Assembly (NCBI RefSeq): GCF_965233615.1
Contig: NZ_OZ247495.1
Direction: 5' to 3' (one strand)
Length of the DNA: 64,000 nt
DNA from: Pelagibius sp028280305
GTDB taxonomy: Bacteria; Pseudomonadota; Alphaproteobacteria; Kiloniellales; Kiloniellaceae
Each line of letters starts with the position of its first letter. Positions within the stretch are counted from its first letter, which is position 1. The notes beneath the pieces are model-generated. The model searched no databases. It saw only the letters and a list, made by a program, of their open reading frames with translations, and was not told the DNA's origin. Below are positions 34,051 to 42,990 of the stretch, in pieces. The translations under genes and the position numbers were made by a program.

Positions 34051-34818
34051 ATGGCACTAGAGTCTGTAAATCAGCCTTACGACCAAGCCGATTTTCACAG
34101 GCAACTGGTAGTGCTTGCCGGGGTCGAGGCGTCGTCCCGAGTACTTGACGTCGGTTGCGGTATTGGCAGAACTCTCCGGGAGGCTGCGCTGGTTACTCAA
34201 CAGATCGTTGGTGTAGACAGCAGTGAAGAGTTCCTGGAGCTGGCAAGGCGTTCTTTGAGCGAGACAGGTCACGACAGTGTGGTGGAGCTTTTAGGCGTCG
34301 ATCTTAACCGAGATGTCTTGCCGTTTCCCGATGCCGATTTCGATAATCTGGTCTGCCAGAACGTCCTTGAGTGTATCGAGGATAAGCCGCGGCTTGTCGC
34401 CGACTGTCACCGCGTGTTGAAGCCGGGCGGCGTGTTTCTTCTGGCGCACCATGACTTCGGTGGAGTTATGGTGAACAGCCGTGACAGCGGGCTTACACGG
34501 CAGATCCTTGCCGCCTATGCTGACGAGGCGCAAGGCTGGATGGACACCAGCGACGGAGAGATGGGTCGGAAGCTCCCTGGCTTGATGCAGGGCAGCGAAT
34601 TCCGGGAAATGACAAGTGAGACACGGCAGCTTGTCGCCTTCAGCTTCGCCGAGGGAACCGCTGCGCACGACTACTGCTCGGACGCCGCCAAGGCGGCAGT
34701 TCAGAGGGGGATCGCCAAGCCGGATGTCGATCGCTGGTTTGCCGATCTCGTGGCACTCGAACGCCGCGGAGAATTCTACTTCAGTATTCCCTGGGTTTAT
34801 GTAAAAGCGCTGAAGTGA
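34051..34818 (+). CDS. Class I SAM-dependent methyltransferase
   Basis: A 255-residue methyltransferase with the Rossmann-like fold. Motif I is in RVLDVGCGIGRTLREA (about residues 30-45), the acidic end of strand 2 in IVGVDSSEEFLELA (~52-65), and motif IV/post-I in FPDADFDNLVCQNVLECIED. HRVLKPGGVFLLAHHDF follows. The C-terminal ~90 residues are variable and define the acceptor, which I cannot identify. It starts 33 bases after the RidA-like gene, possibly the last gene of the ECF41 transcript. The 34819-34923 stretch after it shows nothing. Confidence 0.8.
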   Translation: MALESVNQPYDQADFHRQLVVLAGVEASSRVLDVGCGIGRTLREAALVTQQIVGVDSSEEFLELARRSLSETGHDSVVELLGVDLNRDVLPFPDADFDNLVCQNVLECIEDKPRLVADCHRVLKPGGVFLLAHHDFGGVMVNSRDSGLTRQILAAYADEAQGWMDTSDGEMGRKLPGLMQGSEFREMTSETRQLVAFSFAEGTAAHDYCSDAAKAAVQRGIAKPDVDRWFADLVALERRGEFYFSIPWVYVKALK

Positions 34819-34923
34819 CGGCGCGCGGGATATCCGATAAGCCCCAAACTTCTTAACGCTGGTGGGCCGTTGCCGGGCGATATCACCCGCACGGATCGAG
34901 CGCTTTCCGGTCGCACATCTAGC

Positions 34924-34937
34924 TGGTATGGTAGTTG
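34924..34937. promoter_or_regulatory. Candidate GntR operator, copy 1
   Basis: TGGTATGGTAGTTG, about 40 bases before the GntR start codon. Its core GTATGGTAGT (34926-34935) occurs inverted and identical (10 of 10 bases) at 38760-38769, upstream of the TRAP binding-protein gene. The two sites bracket the cluster, consistent with autoregulation. Confidence 0.5.
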
Positions 34938-34976
34938 TCCGGAAAGGATGGAATTGACCATGAACGCAAAAACCCC

Positions 34977-35666
34977 ATGAGTGCAGAAGCCTGGGACCTT
35001 GAGACGACGCGGCGCACCACCGCCGATGACATCTTCGAAAAGCTGCGTGCGGATATCGTGTCCCTGGACCTGCCGCCGGGCACGAAGCTGTCGGAGGCGG
35101 AGGTGGCGCGAAAGTTCGATGTTTCCCGCCAGCCGGTGCGCGAGGCTTTCATCCGCCTGGGGAACATGAAGCTTCTGCGCATTCAGCCGCAGCGCGCAAC
35201 CATCGTGCGCCGCATCTCGCGCAGCGAGATTCTGGAAAGCCGCTTTATCCGCACGGCGGTGGAGACGGAAATCATGCGGCTGGCCTGCGAGCGCTATGAC
35301 CCCGCTCACGAGAAGCGGTTTAAGAGCAATCTGAAACAGCAGAAGGCCGCCGTCGCCGCGGGCGATACGGACCGCTTCAACAACCTGGACTATGCGTTTC
35401 ATCGCTTGATCTGTGACGCGGCGGGTTGCGACTTCGCTTTCAAGACAATCGCCGAGAACAAGTTCTATGTCGACCGGCTCTGCATGCTGTCGCTTTCGAG
35501 CAAGGCGGGGCAACAAGAGGTCTATGAAGACCATGTCGGCATCTTCGAGCGGCTGAGTGCTGGTGATGAAGCCGGCTTGATTGCCATCACCCGGCTGCAC
35601 TTGTCGCGCCTTAACGAGACTCTGGACTACGCCGAGAAGCAGTATCCCGCCTATTTCGAAGACTAA
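34977..35666 (+). CDS. GntR-family regulator, FadR/FCD subgroup
   Basis: A 229-residue regulator. The N-terminal winged helix is in TADDIFEKLRADIVSLDLPP and ARKFDVSRQPVREAFIRLGN (recognition helix ~45-64). The all-helical FCD domain follows, with metal- and ligand-binding acidic and His residues (RFNNLDYAFHRLICDAA; VYEDHVGIFERL). FCD members usually sense a carboxylated metabolite. I chose ATG 34977 (MSAEAWDLE) because the upstream in-frame ATG (34935) lies in the presumed operator. It is convergent with the TRAP operon (60-base gap), whose upstream region carries the same motif, so it probably regulates that transporter. Confidence 0.87.
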   Translation: MSAEAWDLETTRRTTADDIFEKLRADIVSLDLPPGTKLSEAEVARKFDVSRQPVREAFIRLGNMKLLRIQPQRATIVRRISRSEILESRFIRTAVETEIMRLACERYDPAHEKRFKSNLKQQKAAVAAGDTDRFNNLDYAFHRLICDAAGCDFAFKTIAENKFYVDRLCMLSLSSKAGQQEVYEDHVGIFERLSAGDEAGLIAITRLHLSRLNETLDYAEKQYPAYFED

Positions 35667-35726
35667 GTTGGTGTTTTGGAGTTTCGGCGCCGGGCCGGAA
35701 TCGCTTCGACGCAAGTCGCCTAAGAC

Positions 35727-37010
35727 TTAAAGACTCACCAGGCCGGGCAGGGTCATGGAGATCGCCGGTATGAAGGTGACGGCGAGCAGGGCCGCCAGGA
35801 TCGCCAGGTAGAACGGCCAGATCGATTTCAGCGTTTCCTCGATCGGAACCTTACCCACGGCGCAGCCGACAAAGAGGCAGGCGCCCACCGGCGGCGTGCA
35901 GAGGCCGAGCCCCAGATTCATCAGCAGCATGATTCCGAACTGAACCGGGTCCATGCCGATGGCGCTGGCGATGGGCAGGAAGATCGGCGTGCAGATCAGG
36001 ATCAGCGCCGCCATGTCCATGATCATGCCCAGCATCAAAAGCATCAGGTTGATCATCAACAGGATCATGATCGGGTTCTCGGAGATCGCCAGCAGCGAGC
36101 GGCTGAGCAGTTCCGGCACCTGATAGAGCGCCAGCAGATAGCCGAAGGCGCTGGCGCAGCCGATCAGGATCATCACCATGGCGGTGGTCCTGACCGAGTT
36201 GACGACGGCGGTTTTGAAAGCCTCCCAGGAGAGCGAGCGGTAGACGATGACCGTCAGGGCAAGGGCGTAGATCGCGCCGAAGGCGCCGGACTCGGTGACC
36301 GTGAAAACGCCGGAGAGAACGCCGCCGACGATAATAATGGCGGTGACAAGGCCGGGAATTGCCGTGGCGGCGGCAAGGGCGACCACGCGCCAGCCGGGAA
36401 AGGCCTCGGCCGGGTAGTTGTGGCGCAATGCGACGATATAGGCGGCGATGGCAAGGCAGAGGCACATCAGAATGCCCGGCACCACCCCGGCCATGAAGAG
36501 TTTGGAGATCGAAATCCCGCCGCCGGCGGCGACGGTGAAGATGATCATGTTGTGACTCGGCGGAATCACCACACCGGCGATGGAGGAGGTGACGGTGACG
36601 TTGACCGCATAGTCGCCGCGGTAACCCTTTTCCTTCATCACCGGAATCAGGATCGATCCGAGCGCGGAGATGTCGGCAACCGCCGAGCCGGAGATGCCGC
36701 CGAACAGCATGCTGGAGAAGATGTTCACCGAGGCCAGGCCGCCGCGCACATGGCCGACCAGAGCGGAGGCGAAGCGCACCAGCCGGATGGCGATGCCGCC
36801 ATGGAGCATCAGCTCGCCGGCGAAGATGAAAAACGGGATCGCCAGCAGCGAGAAAACGGTGATGCCGGAGGTGATGCGCTGGAAGGTGATGAGAAGTGGA
36901 AAGCCCTCGTAGAAGAAAACGGCGGCGGCGGCGATCCCCATCGCAAAGGCCACCGGAACGCCGATCACGATGCAAAAGGCAAAGAGACCGAGCAGAAGGG
37001 CCAGCCCCAC
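35727..37010 (-). CDS. TRAP transporter large permease (DctM), second system
   Basis: A 427-residue DctM subunit with about 12 membrane helices. The segments FGGISGSAVADISALGSILI, IPPSHNMIIFTVAAGGGISI and LGLGLCTPPVGACLFVGCAV are conserved in the family; the STAT/PPSH region forms the transport core. It begins 2 bases after the small permease gene, so the two are coupled. With the GntR regulator and an SDR nearby, the system probably imports a sugar acid or aldonate to be oxidised; this is inference from context. Confidence 0.92.
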   Translation of the reverse strand: MGLALLLGLFAFCIVIGVPVAFAMGIAAAAVFFYEGFPLLITFQRITSGITVFSLLAIPFFIFAGELMLHGGIAIRLVRFASALVGHVRGGLASVNIFSSMLFGGISGSAVADISALGSILIPVMKEKGYRGDYAVNVTVTSSIAGVVIPPSHNMIIFTVAAGGGISISKLFMAGVVPGILMCLCLAIAAYIVALRHNYPAEAFPGWRVVALAAATAIPGLVTAIIIVGGVLSGVFTVTESGAFGAIYALALTVIVYRSLSWEAFKTAVVNSVRTTAMVMILIGCASAFGYLLALYQVPELLSRSLLAISENPIMILLMINLMLLMLGMIMDMAALILICTPIFLPIASAIGMDPVQFGIMLLMNLGLGLCTPPVGACLFVGCAVGKVPIEETLKSIWPFYLAILAALLAVTFIPAISMTLPGLVSL

Positions 37011-37012
37011 GG

Positions 37013-37624
37013 TCAGTGCGCTCCGGCGTTACTGGAGGGATGTTCGGCCGGCTGCGTTTCGTCAGTGTCCCGGCCGATCCAGTATTTGTGCACCATGCCG
37101 ATGGTCCGCCCTCCGGCGAAGAGAAAGATCAGGCCGCCGCAGATCGCCGCGGGCAGGGTGCGGACGCCCTCGGGAATATTCAACATCGGCAGCAGGGTGC
37201 CCCAGCCGAAGGCGACGAGTTCCAGGCAGGACAGGAACATCACCAGGCCGAAGGCGGTCATGGCGGCCTCGGCGAGAATGCGCAGGGAGCGGCGCAGCGG
37301 CGCCGGCATGGCCTCGCGGATGAAGGAGACCCCCAGATGGGTGTTGTCCTTGACCCCGGCGGCGGCGCCGAGGAAGGCGATGTAGCAGACCAGCACCAGG
37401 GCGAGTTGTTCGACCCAGGTGGGGGTTTCGTTCAGCACGTAGCGGCCGAAGACCAGCCAGGCGAAAATCGTGATGAGGACAACCATGGCAAGGCTGCTGA
37501 GCAGGACGCAGCAGGATCTGATCAGCGTCAGTACCTTGTCGGTGGCATTGCAGACGGAGGCAACGGACTTCACGGTATGAACCCCTTGGCGGAAGCTGCG
37601 GCACACCGGCGATCCCGCAATCAT
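37013..37624 (-). CDS. TRAP transporter small permease (DctQ), second system
   Basis: A 203-residue DctQ subunit with four hydrophobic segments (LLSSLAMVVLITIFAWLVFG, WVEQLALVLVCYIAFLGAAA, and two later). A charged stretch V-K-D-N-T-H-L-G-V-S-F follows the second helix, as usual for the family. The first ~17 residues from the ATG at 37624 are not hydrophobic and not conserved, so a GTG near 37573 is a possible alternative start. It lies 37 bases after the binding-protein gene and 2 bases before dctM, in one operon. Confidence 0.85.
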   Translation of the reverse strand: MIAGSPVCRSFRQGVHTVKSVASVCNATDKVLTLIRSCCVLLSSLAMVVLITIFAWLVFGRYVLNETPTWVEQLALVLVCYIAFLGAAAGVKDNTHLGVSFIREAMPAPLRRSLRILAEAAMTAFGLVMFLSCLELVAFGWGTLLPMLNIPEGVRTLPAAICGGLIFLFAGGRTIGMVHKYWIGRDTDETQPAEHPSSNAGAH

Positions 37625-37661
37625 TGCAGGGCCGCCGGTATGGTCCGCAGGTTACAGCAGG

Positions 37662-38660
37662 TCAGTCCGCGTTGCGGATCAGGTTGACCAGTTCCGTCAG
37701 GTCGGGGTTCTGCTCCAGGAACTGATCGTAGACCGCGCCCATCGCATTCTGGAACGGCGCCTTGTCGGCGATCTGGTTGACCACCGTGCCGCCGGCAACG
37801 ACGGCATCCATGCTCTTGCGTTCACGCGCCTGCCACAGTTCACGCTGCTTCAGGGCGCTGGCGTGTCCGGCCTCTTTGAGGACTTTCTGATCCTCGGCGG
37901 AGAGACCGTCCCAGGTCTTTTTGCTCATGCAGAGGCATTCCGGAATGATCAGGTGCTCGGAGATCGAGTAGTACTTCGCGACCTCGAAGTGGTTGGTCGA
38001 CTCGTAGGACGGCGGATTGTTCTCCGCACCGTCGACCACGCCGGTCTTCAGGGATTGATAGACTTCGGCGAAAGCCATCGGCGTCGCGTTGCCGCCCATC
38101 GATTCGATCATGCCGACGAAGAGGTCGTTGTTCATGACCCGCACTTTCATGCCGCCGACGTCCTCTGGTTTGTTGATCGGCTTCACCGAGTTGTAGAATG
38201 AGCGGGCGCCGGCGTCGTACCAGCCCAGCGCCACGATGCCCTTGGCCTCCATGCCCTTGCCGATGGCCTCGCCCGCGGCGCCGTCCATCAGGCGGTACAT
38301 CTGATCGATGCTTTTGAAGATGAAGGGCAGGGAGACGACGTTGGTTTCCGGCACAGCCTGGCCCATTGGCCCGAGGCTGAAGACGGCGAAGTCGATCGCG
38401 CCGAGGCGGACCTGCTCGATAGCATCGGGTTGGGAGCCCAGCACGCCGCCATGGAAGACCTTGCCGCTGAGGCGGCCGTCGGTCTTCTCCGCAACCTCGG
38501 CGATGAACTGTTCCATGCCGTGGGAAACAGGATAGTCGGGGACGTGGATGTTCCAGCCCCGGAGTTCCTTGGCCTCCAAGGCCGTGGGCAGGGCCAGGCC
38601 CGCCGCCGCCAGGAGGGCGCCGCCCAGGGCGAAACCGCGCAGGATGTTCACTGTTTTCAT
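37662..38660 (-). CDS. TRAP transporter substrate-binding protein (DctP), second system
   Basis: A 332-residue periplasmic binding protein with a Sec signal peptide (MKTVNILRGFALGGALLAAA, cleavage near residue 30). The mature protein follows the DctP pattern: GKVFHGGVLGSQPDAIEQVR, the ligand-binding NKPEDVGGMKVRVMNNDLFV with its conserved Arg, and TGVVDGAENNPPSYES. The latter motif (D-G-A-E-N-N) is typical of binding proteins for sugar acids. The ATG at 38660 has an ideal GGAGG site, so the longer frame to 38759 is rejected. A GntR-type motif sits about 100 bases upstream. Confidence 0.92.
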   Translation of the reverse strand: MKTVNILRGFALGGALLAAAGLALPTALEAKELRGWNIHVPDYPVSHGMEQFIAEVAEKTDGRLSGKVFHGGVLGSQPDAIEQVRLGAIDFAVFSLGPMGQAVPETNVVSLPFIFKSIDQMYRLMDGAAGEAIGKGMEAKGIVALGWYDAGARSFYNSVKPINKPEDVGGMKVRVMNNDLFVGMIESMGGNATPMAFAEVYQSLKTGVVDGAENNPPSYESTNHFEVAKYYSISEHLIIPECLCMSKKTWDGLSAEDQKVLKEAGHASALKQRELWQARERKSMDAVVAGGTVVNQIADKAPFQNAMGAVYDQFLEQNPDLTELVNLIRNAD

Positions 38661-38755
38661 TGAGTTTCCTCCCAATTCGAATGCCTGCATTTCGGGATCG
38701 CCGTAGCAGGTCTGGATGATTTGCTGCGCAAGCATCTGCTGCTTGACAGTGTCTG

Positions 38756-38772
38756 GCATACTACCATACTAA
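38756..38772. promoter_or_regulatory. Candidate GntR operator, copy 2
   Basis: GCATACTACCATACTAA contains ACTACCATAC (38760-38769), the exact inverse complement of the motif before the gntR gene. CATAC occurs twice, 8 bases apart. The site lies between dctP (start 38660, minus) and the SDR gene (start 38921, plus), so it could control both. Confidence 0.5.
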
Positions 38773-38920
38773 TTTTGCCGAACAAGCCGAATTCATGCCC
38801 GTCCCGGGTCTGACATCCGGTGCGCAGACAAGCGCCGTCATCGGATGACGGCACCATTCTAACGCCGTTTGTAACGAACAATACAACCAGCGAATCACCA
38901 GTAGCTTTTAGGAGAGACCC

Positions 38921-39685
38921 ATGCAGTTCGCCCCGATGTCGTTTCAGGGAAAGACCGCAATCGTAACCGGCGGTGGCCGCGACATCGGCCGCGCCTGCGC
39001 GATGCGCCTGGCGGCACAGGGAGCCCGGGTCGCCATCAACTATTTCAGCAGCGCCGAGGGGGCGAAAACCGCCGTCGGCGAGATCATGTCGGCCGGGGGT
39101 GAGGCCTTTGCCCTGAAGGGGGATATGACCCAGCCGCTGGACGTCGCTGAACTCGTCACCGAGACGCAGATCCGTTTCGGCGACAAGATCGATATCCTGG
39201 TGCATGTGACCGGCGGCCTTGTCGCCCGCAAGACAGTTCAGGAAATGGATGTTGCCCACTGGAACAAGGTCATGGCCCTGAACGCCACCTCGTTGTTCCT
39301 GACCGTAAAGGCGGTCGTGCCGCGCATGTCGGCGGGCGGCTCCATCGTTGCCCTGGCATCACAGGCCGGGCGTGACGGCGGCGGCCCGGGTGCGGTTGCC
39401 TATGCCTCTTCCAAAGGGGCGGTGATGACCATGACCCGTGCCCTGGCCAAGGAACTGGCGCCCGGGATTCGGGTGAACGCGCTTTGCCCCGGCATGATCG
39501 ACACCGACTTCCACAACATCTTCACCAAGCCGGAGGTGCGGGCCAATGTCGCCAAGGCAACGCCGCTGAAGCGCGAGGGCACCTCCGAAGACTGCGCCGA
39601 GCTTGTCGCCTTCCTGGCTTCCGACCAGGCCGCCTTCATGACCGGCAACTGCGTCGACATCAACGGCGGCCTGCTGTTTTCGTAA
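38921..39685 (+). CDS. Short-chain dehydrogenase/reductase
   Basis: A 254-residue classical SDR. The nucleotide motif is T-G-G-G-R-D-I-G (about residues 16-23) and the catalytic Tyr and Lys are in AVAYASSKGAVMTMTRAL. ALCPGMIDTDFHNI follows, as in oxidoreductases of the FabG-like fold. The usual catalytic Ser is represented by IVALASQAGRDG. It is divergent from the TRAP operon over a shared 260-base region with a GntR-type motif, so it may oxidise or reduce the imported substrate. The cofactor preference is not clear: no acidic residue sits in the expected place after strand 2 (INYFSSAEG), so NADP is possible. Confidence 0.88.
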   Translation: MQFAPMSFQGKTAIVTGGGRDIGRACAMRLAAQGARVAINYFSSAEGAKTAVGEIMSAGGEAFALKGDMTQPLDVAELVTETQIRFGDKIDILVHVTGGLVARKTVQEMDVAHWNKVMALNATSLFLTVKAVVPRMSAGGSIVALASQAGRDGGGPGAVAYASSKGAVMTMTRALAKELAPGIRVNALCPGMIDTDFHNIFTKPEVRANVAKATPLKREGTSEDCAELVAFLASDQAAFMTGNCVDINGGLLFS

Positions 39686-39704
39686 GCGGTGTTTTATGCA
39701 GCGG

Positions 39705-40160
39705 TCACACTGAACCGCGGAGGTTGATTTCCATCGTCTGATGGGGGATGCCGGCATCGAGATATTCGGTACCGACGGGCGAGAAGCCGAGTTTCCGATA
39801 AAAGGCGAGGGCCTGTATCTGCGCGCCAAGCCGCACTTTTGAAATTTCCGGGTTGCCTGAAACCTCGGTAAGGACGAAGCGGATGAGTTCTGCGCCGAGG
39901 CCCCTGCCGCGGCAGTCTTCGGCAACACAGATCCGTTGGATTTTTGCCGTGCCGCCTGCATATTGAACCCGGCCCGCGGCGACAGGGCGACCGTCAAGCC
40001 TTGCCAGCACGTGCGCGCTGACACCGTCCTCGCCGTCGATCTCCAGTTCCTCGCTGACACCCTGCTCGGCGATGAAGACTTCGCGCCTCAGCCGTATGCA
40101 GAGGGCGATGTCATCTTCACTGTCGACGAAGCGGATGTCGATCACTTTGGTTTTTGTCAT
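39705..40160 (-). CDS. GNAT-family N-acetyltransferase
   Basis: A 151-residue GNAT acetyltransferase. The acetyl-CoA-binding motif is in RICVAEDCRGRGLGAELIRF (about residues 72-91), and the fold continues in RLGAQIQALAFYRKLGFSPV, a typical ElaA/PhnO-like end. It transfers an acetyl group from acetyl-CoA to an amine that cannot be identified. The ATG at 40160 gives a normal length; the upstream in-frame ATG (40220) adds a proline/serine-rich leader. It is convergent with the SDR gene (19-base gap) and divergent from imuA. Confidence 0.83.
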   Translation of the reverse strand: MTKTKVIDIRFVDSEDDIALCIRLRREVFIAEQGVSEELEIDGEDGVSAHVLARLDGRPVAAGRVQYAGGTAKIQRICVAEDCRGRGLGAELIRFVLTEVSGNPEISKVRLGAQIQALAFYRKLGFSPVGTEYLDAGIPHQTMEINLRGSV

Positions 40161-40341
40161 ATCGGTTGTCGGCCTGTCGGCTGTTGCTGACGGCGCGGCG
40201 CAGTTCCGGCCAAGCATCATCAGATACCCGGATCAAAGGCCGATTCCAAGCCGGCAGGGGCCGTTGTTTTGGGCTGCTGCGGTTGACTGTTCACGGTCCC
40301 CTAGTCTCCCGAAATCTTGACTCTTTGCCTAGGAGAATGTA

Positions 40342-40356
40342 GAACAAAAAGAGAAC
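40342..40356. promoter_or_regulatory. LexA (SOS) box upstream of imuA
   Basis: GAAC, seven bases (AAAAAGA), GAAC: the alphaproteobacterial LexA box. A third GAAC follows at 40363-40366 with a 6-base spacer. It lies 36 bases before the imuA start codon, where LexA would block transcription. Confidence 0.85.
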
Positions 40357-40392
40357 AAATCAGAACATATCCTCTAGGTTGAAAGGCTGCGC

Positions 40393-41334
40393 ATGGCACC
40401 TGCTCTGCACGAAAAGAGCCGGGATTCCGGGCTTTCGGGACCCGCCGGGGCTTTCCGGCGGCCTTTGTCGAGAGCTGAAGGACGGCAGGCCGGGCTGGCG
40501 GCCCTGCGCGCCCAGATCAGCCGCATCGAATCCGCTGGGCGGGGGTTGGCCCGGCGCCCGGTGCTGCCGCTGGGGCTGTCGGCCTTGGACGAGGCGCTGC
40601 CCGGCGGCGGCCTGCCGCTCGGTGCGCTGCATGAGATCGAGGGTGAACGCGCGGAGTGGGACGACGGCGTGACCCTCGGTTTCTGTCTCGCGCTTCTCGC
40701 CCGGCTGCGGAGATTTTCATCAAGTAATTCCCCCAAGCATGTCCTCTGGATATCGCGTTGGGGCGACCTCTACCCCCCGGCGCTGGTTGCCCTGGGGCTC
40801 GACCCCGGACGCTTCATTATGGTGCGCGCCAAGGCCGAACCCGATCTGCTCTGGGCGATGGAGGAGGGGTTGCGCTGCAACCGCCTCGCCGCCGTGGTGG
40901 GGGAGGTCGAAGGGCTTGACCGCCTCGCCGGGCGGCGTCTGCAACTGGCCGCCGAAGCCTCTTTAGAGAACGGGGCTGGCGTGACGGCTTTTGCCTTGCA
41001 CCGCCGCTTCCGGCCCCGCCGCCGCGGGCGCGATGCCAGCGCCGCCCTCAGCCGCTGGCGGGTCGCCCCTTTGGTTTCCAGGGCGGCAAGCTCGAACGAC
41101 ACAGAGGATGCAACTTTCATCGGCCGCCCGCGCTGGCGGCTGGACCTCCTGCGCTGCCGCGGGGCGGCGCCGGGATCATGGCAGGTGGAGTGGGACAATG
41201 CGGCGTGTGGTTTCTCTCTGGCTCCCGCGCTTCGCGACGGATCGTTGGCAATGCGCTCGCGAACAATCCAGACACAGGCAAGCGCAGGCCCAGGGGCAGG
41301 GGCAGAACTTATCGACTTCCGGCAAGCGGTCTGA
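40393..41334 (+). CDS. imuA: ImuA, SOS mutasome protein
   Basis: A 313-residue RecA-fold relative of the ImuA (SulA-related) family. ARRPVLPLGLSALDEALPGG (about residues 52-71) and GALHEIEGERAE follow the RecA-like strand order but lack a full Walker A. The C-terminal part is Arg-rich (RRRFRPRRRGRDAS). ImuA works with ImuB and DnaE2 in mutagenic translesion synthesis after DNA damage. A LexA box lies directly upstream. The imuB start falls 137 bases inside this gene in another frame, a larger overlap than usual. The last ~45 residues are rich in Ala and Gly. Confidence 0.88.
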   Translation: MAPALHEKSRDSGLSGPAGAFRRPLSRAEGRQAGLAALRAQISRIESAGRGLARRPVLPLGLSALDEALPGGGLPLGALHEIEGERAEWDDGVTLGFCLALLARLRRFSSSNSPKHVLWISRWGDLYPPALVALGLDPGRFIMVRAKAEPDLLWAMEEGLRCNRLAAVVGEVEGLDRLAGRRLQLAAEASLENGAGVTAFALHRRFRPRRRGRDASAALSRWRVAPLVSRAASSNDTEDATFIGRPRWRLDLLRCRGAAPGSWQVEWDNAACGFSLAPALRDGSLAMRSRTIQTQASAGPGAGAELIDFRQAV

Positions 41335-42967
41335 CGCGGGCCTGTCTGAAGAAGCGCCGCTGGCGCTGGTAACGGCGGAACGCGGGCAGCTCAGTCTGGC
41401 GGCGGTGAATGCCGCGGCGGCGGGCGCGGGCCTCACCCCCGGCCTGCCCCTGGCCGAGGCCCGCGCCCTCCTGCCCGGTGTGACCACGGCCCCCCACGAA
41501 GCGGAAGCCGACGCCCAGGCCATCGCCCGGCTCGCCGCCTGGTGCGGCCGCTACAGCCCCTGGACGGCGCCCTGCTCGACAGCCGAGGGCAGCGGGCGAG
41601 GGCCGGGCGGTGGGGCCGGGGTCTTGCTCGATGTTTCCGGCTGTTGTCACCTCTTCGGTGGCGAGGCGGCGCTGCTGGAAGACCTGCAGGCGCGGCTGAC
41701 GGATCTCGGTTATACGAACCGCCTTGCCATGGCCGACACCATCGGCGCCGCCTGGGCCATGGCGCGCTTCGCCGCCTCGCCGGCGCATCCCTGCGTCGTC
41801 GTCATGCCGGGCAGCCAGCGCGCCGCCATCGCCTGCCTGCCGCCGGCGGCGCTGCGCCTGCCCGACGCCGCGGTAGAGGTGATGGATCGCCTGGGGCTCA
41901 GGCGCATCGAGGATCTCTATGCGCTTTCGCCCAGCGTGATGACGCCGCGCTTCGGCCCGCTGGCGGCGCGTCGTTTGGCCCAGGCCCTGGGGGAGGAGGC
42001 CGAGGCCCTGTCGCCGCGCCGCCCGCCGCCGGCCCACCTGCTGCGGCGCATCTTTGCCGAGCCGATCAGCGCCCCCGACGACATCGCCCGCGCCCTCGAC
42101 GATCTGCTGCCGCGGCTCTGCCGCGAACTGGCTCTGGCCGGGCGCGGGGCGCGGCAGTTGGACTTCACCGCCTACCGCAGCGACGGCAGTTTCCAAAGCC
42201 TCTCCGTCGGCACCAGCCGGGCGAGCCGCGATGCCAAGCACCTGCGCCGTCTCTTCACCGAGAAGCTGGCGCAGATCGACCCCGGCTTCGGCATCGAGGT
42301 GATGACCCTGGCTGCCGCCCGCAGCGACCCTCTGGGTGCAAGGCAGATGAACTTCCCGGTGCCCCCACCCCCACAACAGCAACCGCCGCAACAACAAAAG
42401 GACGCAGAGGAAGAAGCGCCTGCACCCGCCGCCGTCACGGCGCAACCGATCAACAGCGCCGCCGGTGCCGAAGACATTCCCGATCTGGTCGACCGCCTGG
42501 GCAGCCGCCTGGGGCTTGCCGCCGTGCGCCGCCCCAGCCCCCGGGAAAGCCATCTGCCGGAGCGCGCCTTCATGCTTGCAAGCGTTGAAGGGGAGAGCGG
42601 AGAGGAAGTGCAGGATGAAGGCTGGCGCAAAACGCCCCATCCGAACCTGCGCCCCCTGCGCCTGCTGCCACGGCCGGAGCCGGTGGAGGCGGTCTCCCTG
42701 CTGCCCGATCATCCGCCGGCGCGTTTCAGGTGGCGCCGCATGCTGCACGAGGTGGTGCAGGCCGAGGGGCCGGAGCGCCTGCTCGGCGAGTGGTGGCAGA
42801 ACGATTCGATTTTGGGCAATCCCGCGCCCAATGTCCTGGCTGGGGGCGACCCAATCGCCGGCGATGCCGAGCCGCGCGATTATTTCCGCGTCGAAGACGC
42901 CGACGGCCGCCGCTACTGGCTCTACCGCAGCGCCGGCCAGTGGTTCCTGCACGGGCTGTTCGGGTGA
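41198..42967 (+). CDS. imuB: ImuB, Y-family polymerase-like mutasome protein
   Basis: A 589-residue Y-family polymerase homologue that lacks the catalytic acidic residues. The start MRRVVSLWLPRFATDRW (residues 1-17) lacks the D-x-x-x-F-Y of active enzymes. LLDVSGCCHLFGGEAAL and RLAMADTIGAAWAMARFA follow, then the little-finger region. A Pro/Gln-rich linker (PPPPQQQPPQQQ, near residue 390) and an Arg/Glu-rich C-terminus complete it. ImuB links DnaE2 to the beta clamp. No dnaE2 gene follows: repeats, a DUF559 gene and an IS element lie there instead. The start at 41198 was chosen by homology of MRRVVSLWLP, inside imuA. Confidence 0.87.
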   Translation: MRRVVSLWLPRFATDRWQCAREQSRHRQAQAQGQGQNLSTSGKRSDAGLSEEAPLALVTAERGQLSLAAVNAAAAGAGLTPGLPLAEARALLPGVTTAPHEAEADAQAIARLAAWCGRYSPWTAPCSTAEGSGRGPGGGAGVLLDVSGCCHLFGGEAALLEDLQARLTDLGYTNRLAMADTIGAAWAMARFAASPAHPCVVVMPGSQRAAIACLPPAALRLPDAAVEVMDRLGLRRIEDLYALSPSVMTPRFGPLAARRLAQALGEEAEALSPRRPPPAHLLRRIFAEPISAPDDIARALDDLLPRLCRELALAGRGARQLDFTAYRSDGSFQSLSVGTSRASRDAKHLRRLFTEKLAQIDPGFGIEVMTLAAARSDPLGARQMNFPVPPPPQQQPPQQQKDAEEEAPAPAAVTAQPINSAAGAEDIPDLVDRLGSRLGLAAVRRPSPRESHLPERAFMLASVEGESGEEVQDEGWRKTPHPNLRPLRLLPRPEPVEAVSLLPDHPPARFRWRRMLHEVVQAEGPERLLGEWWQNDSILGNPAPNVLAGGDPIAGDAEPRDYFRVEDADGRRYWLYRSAGQWFLHGLFG

Positions 42968-42990
42968 TGGGTGAAAGGGCAAACGAAATC

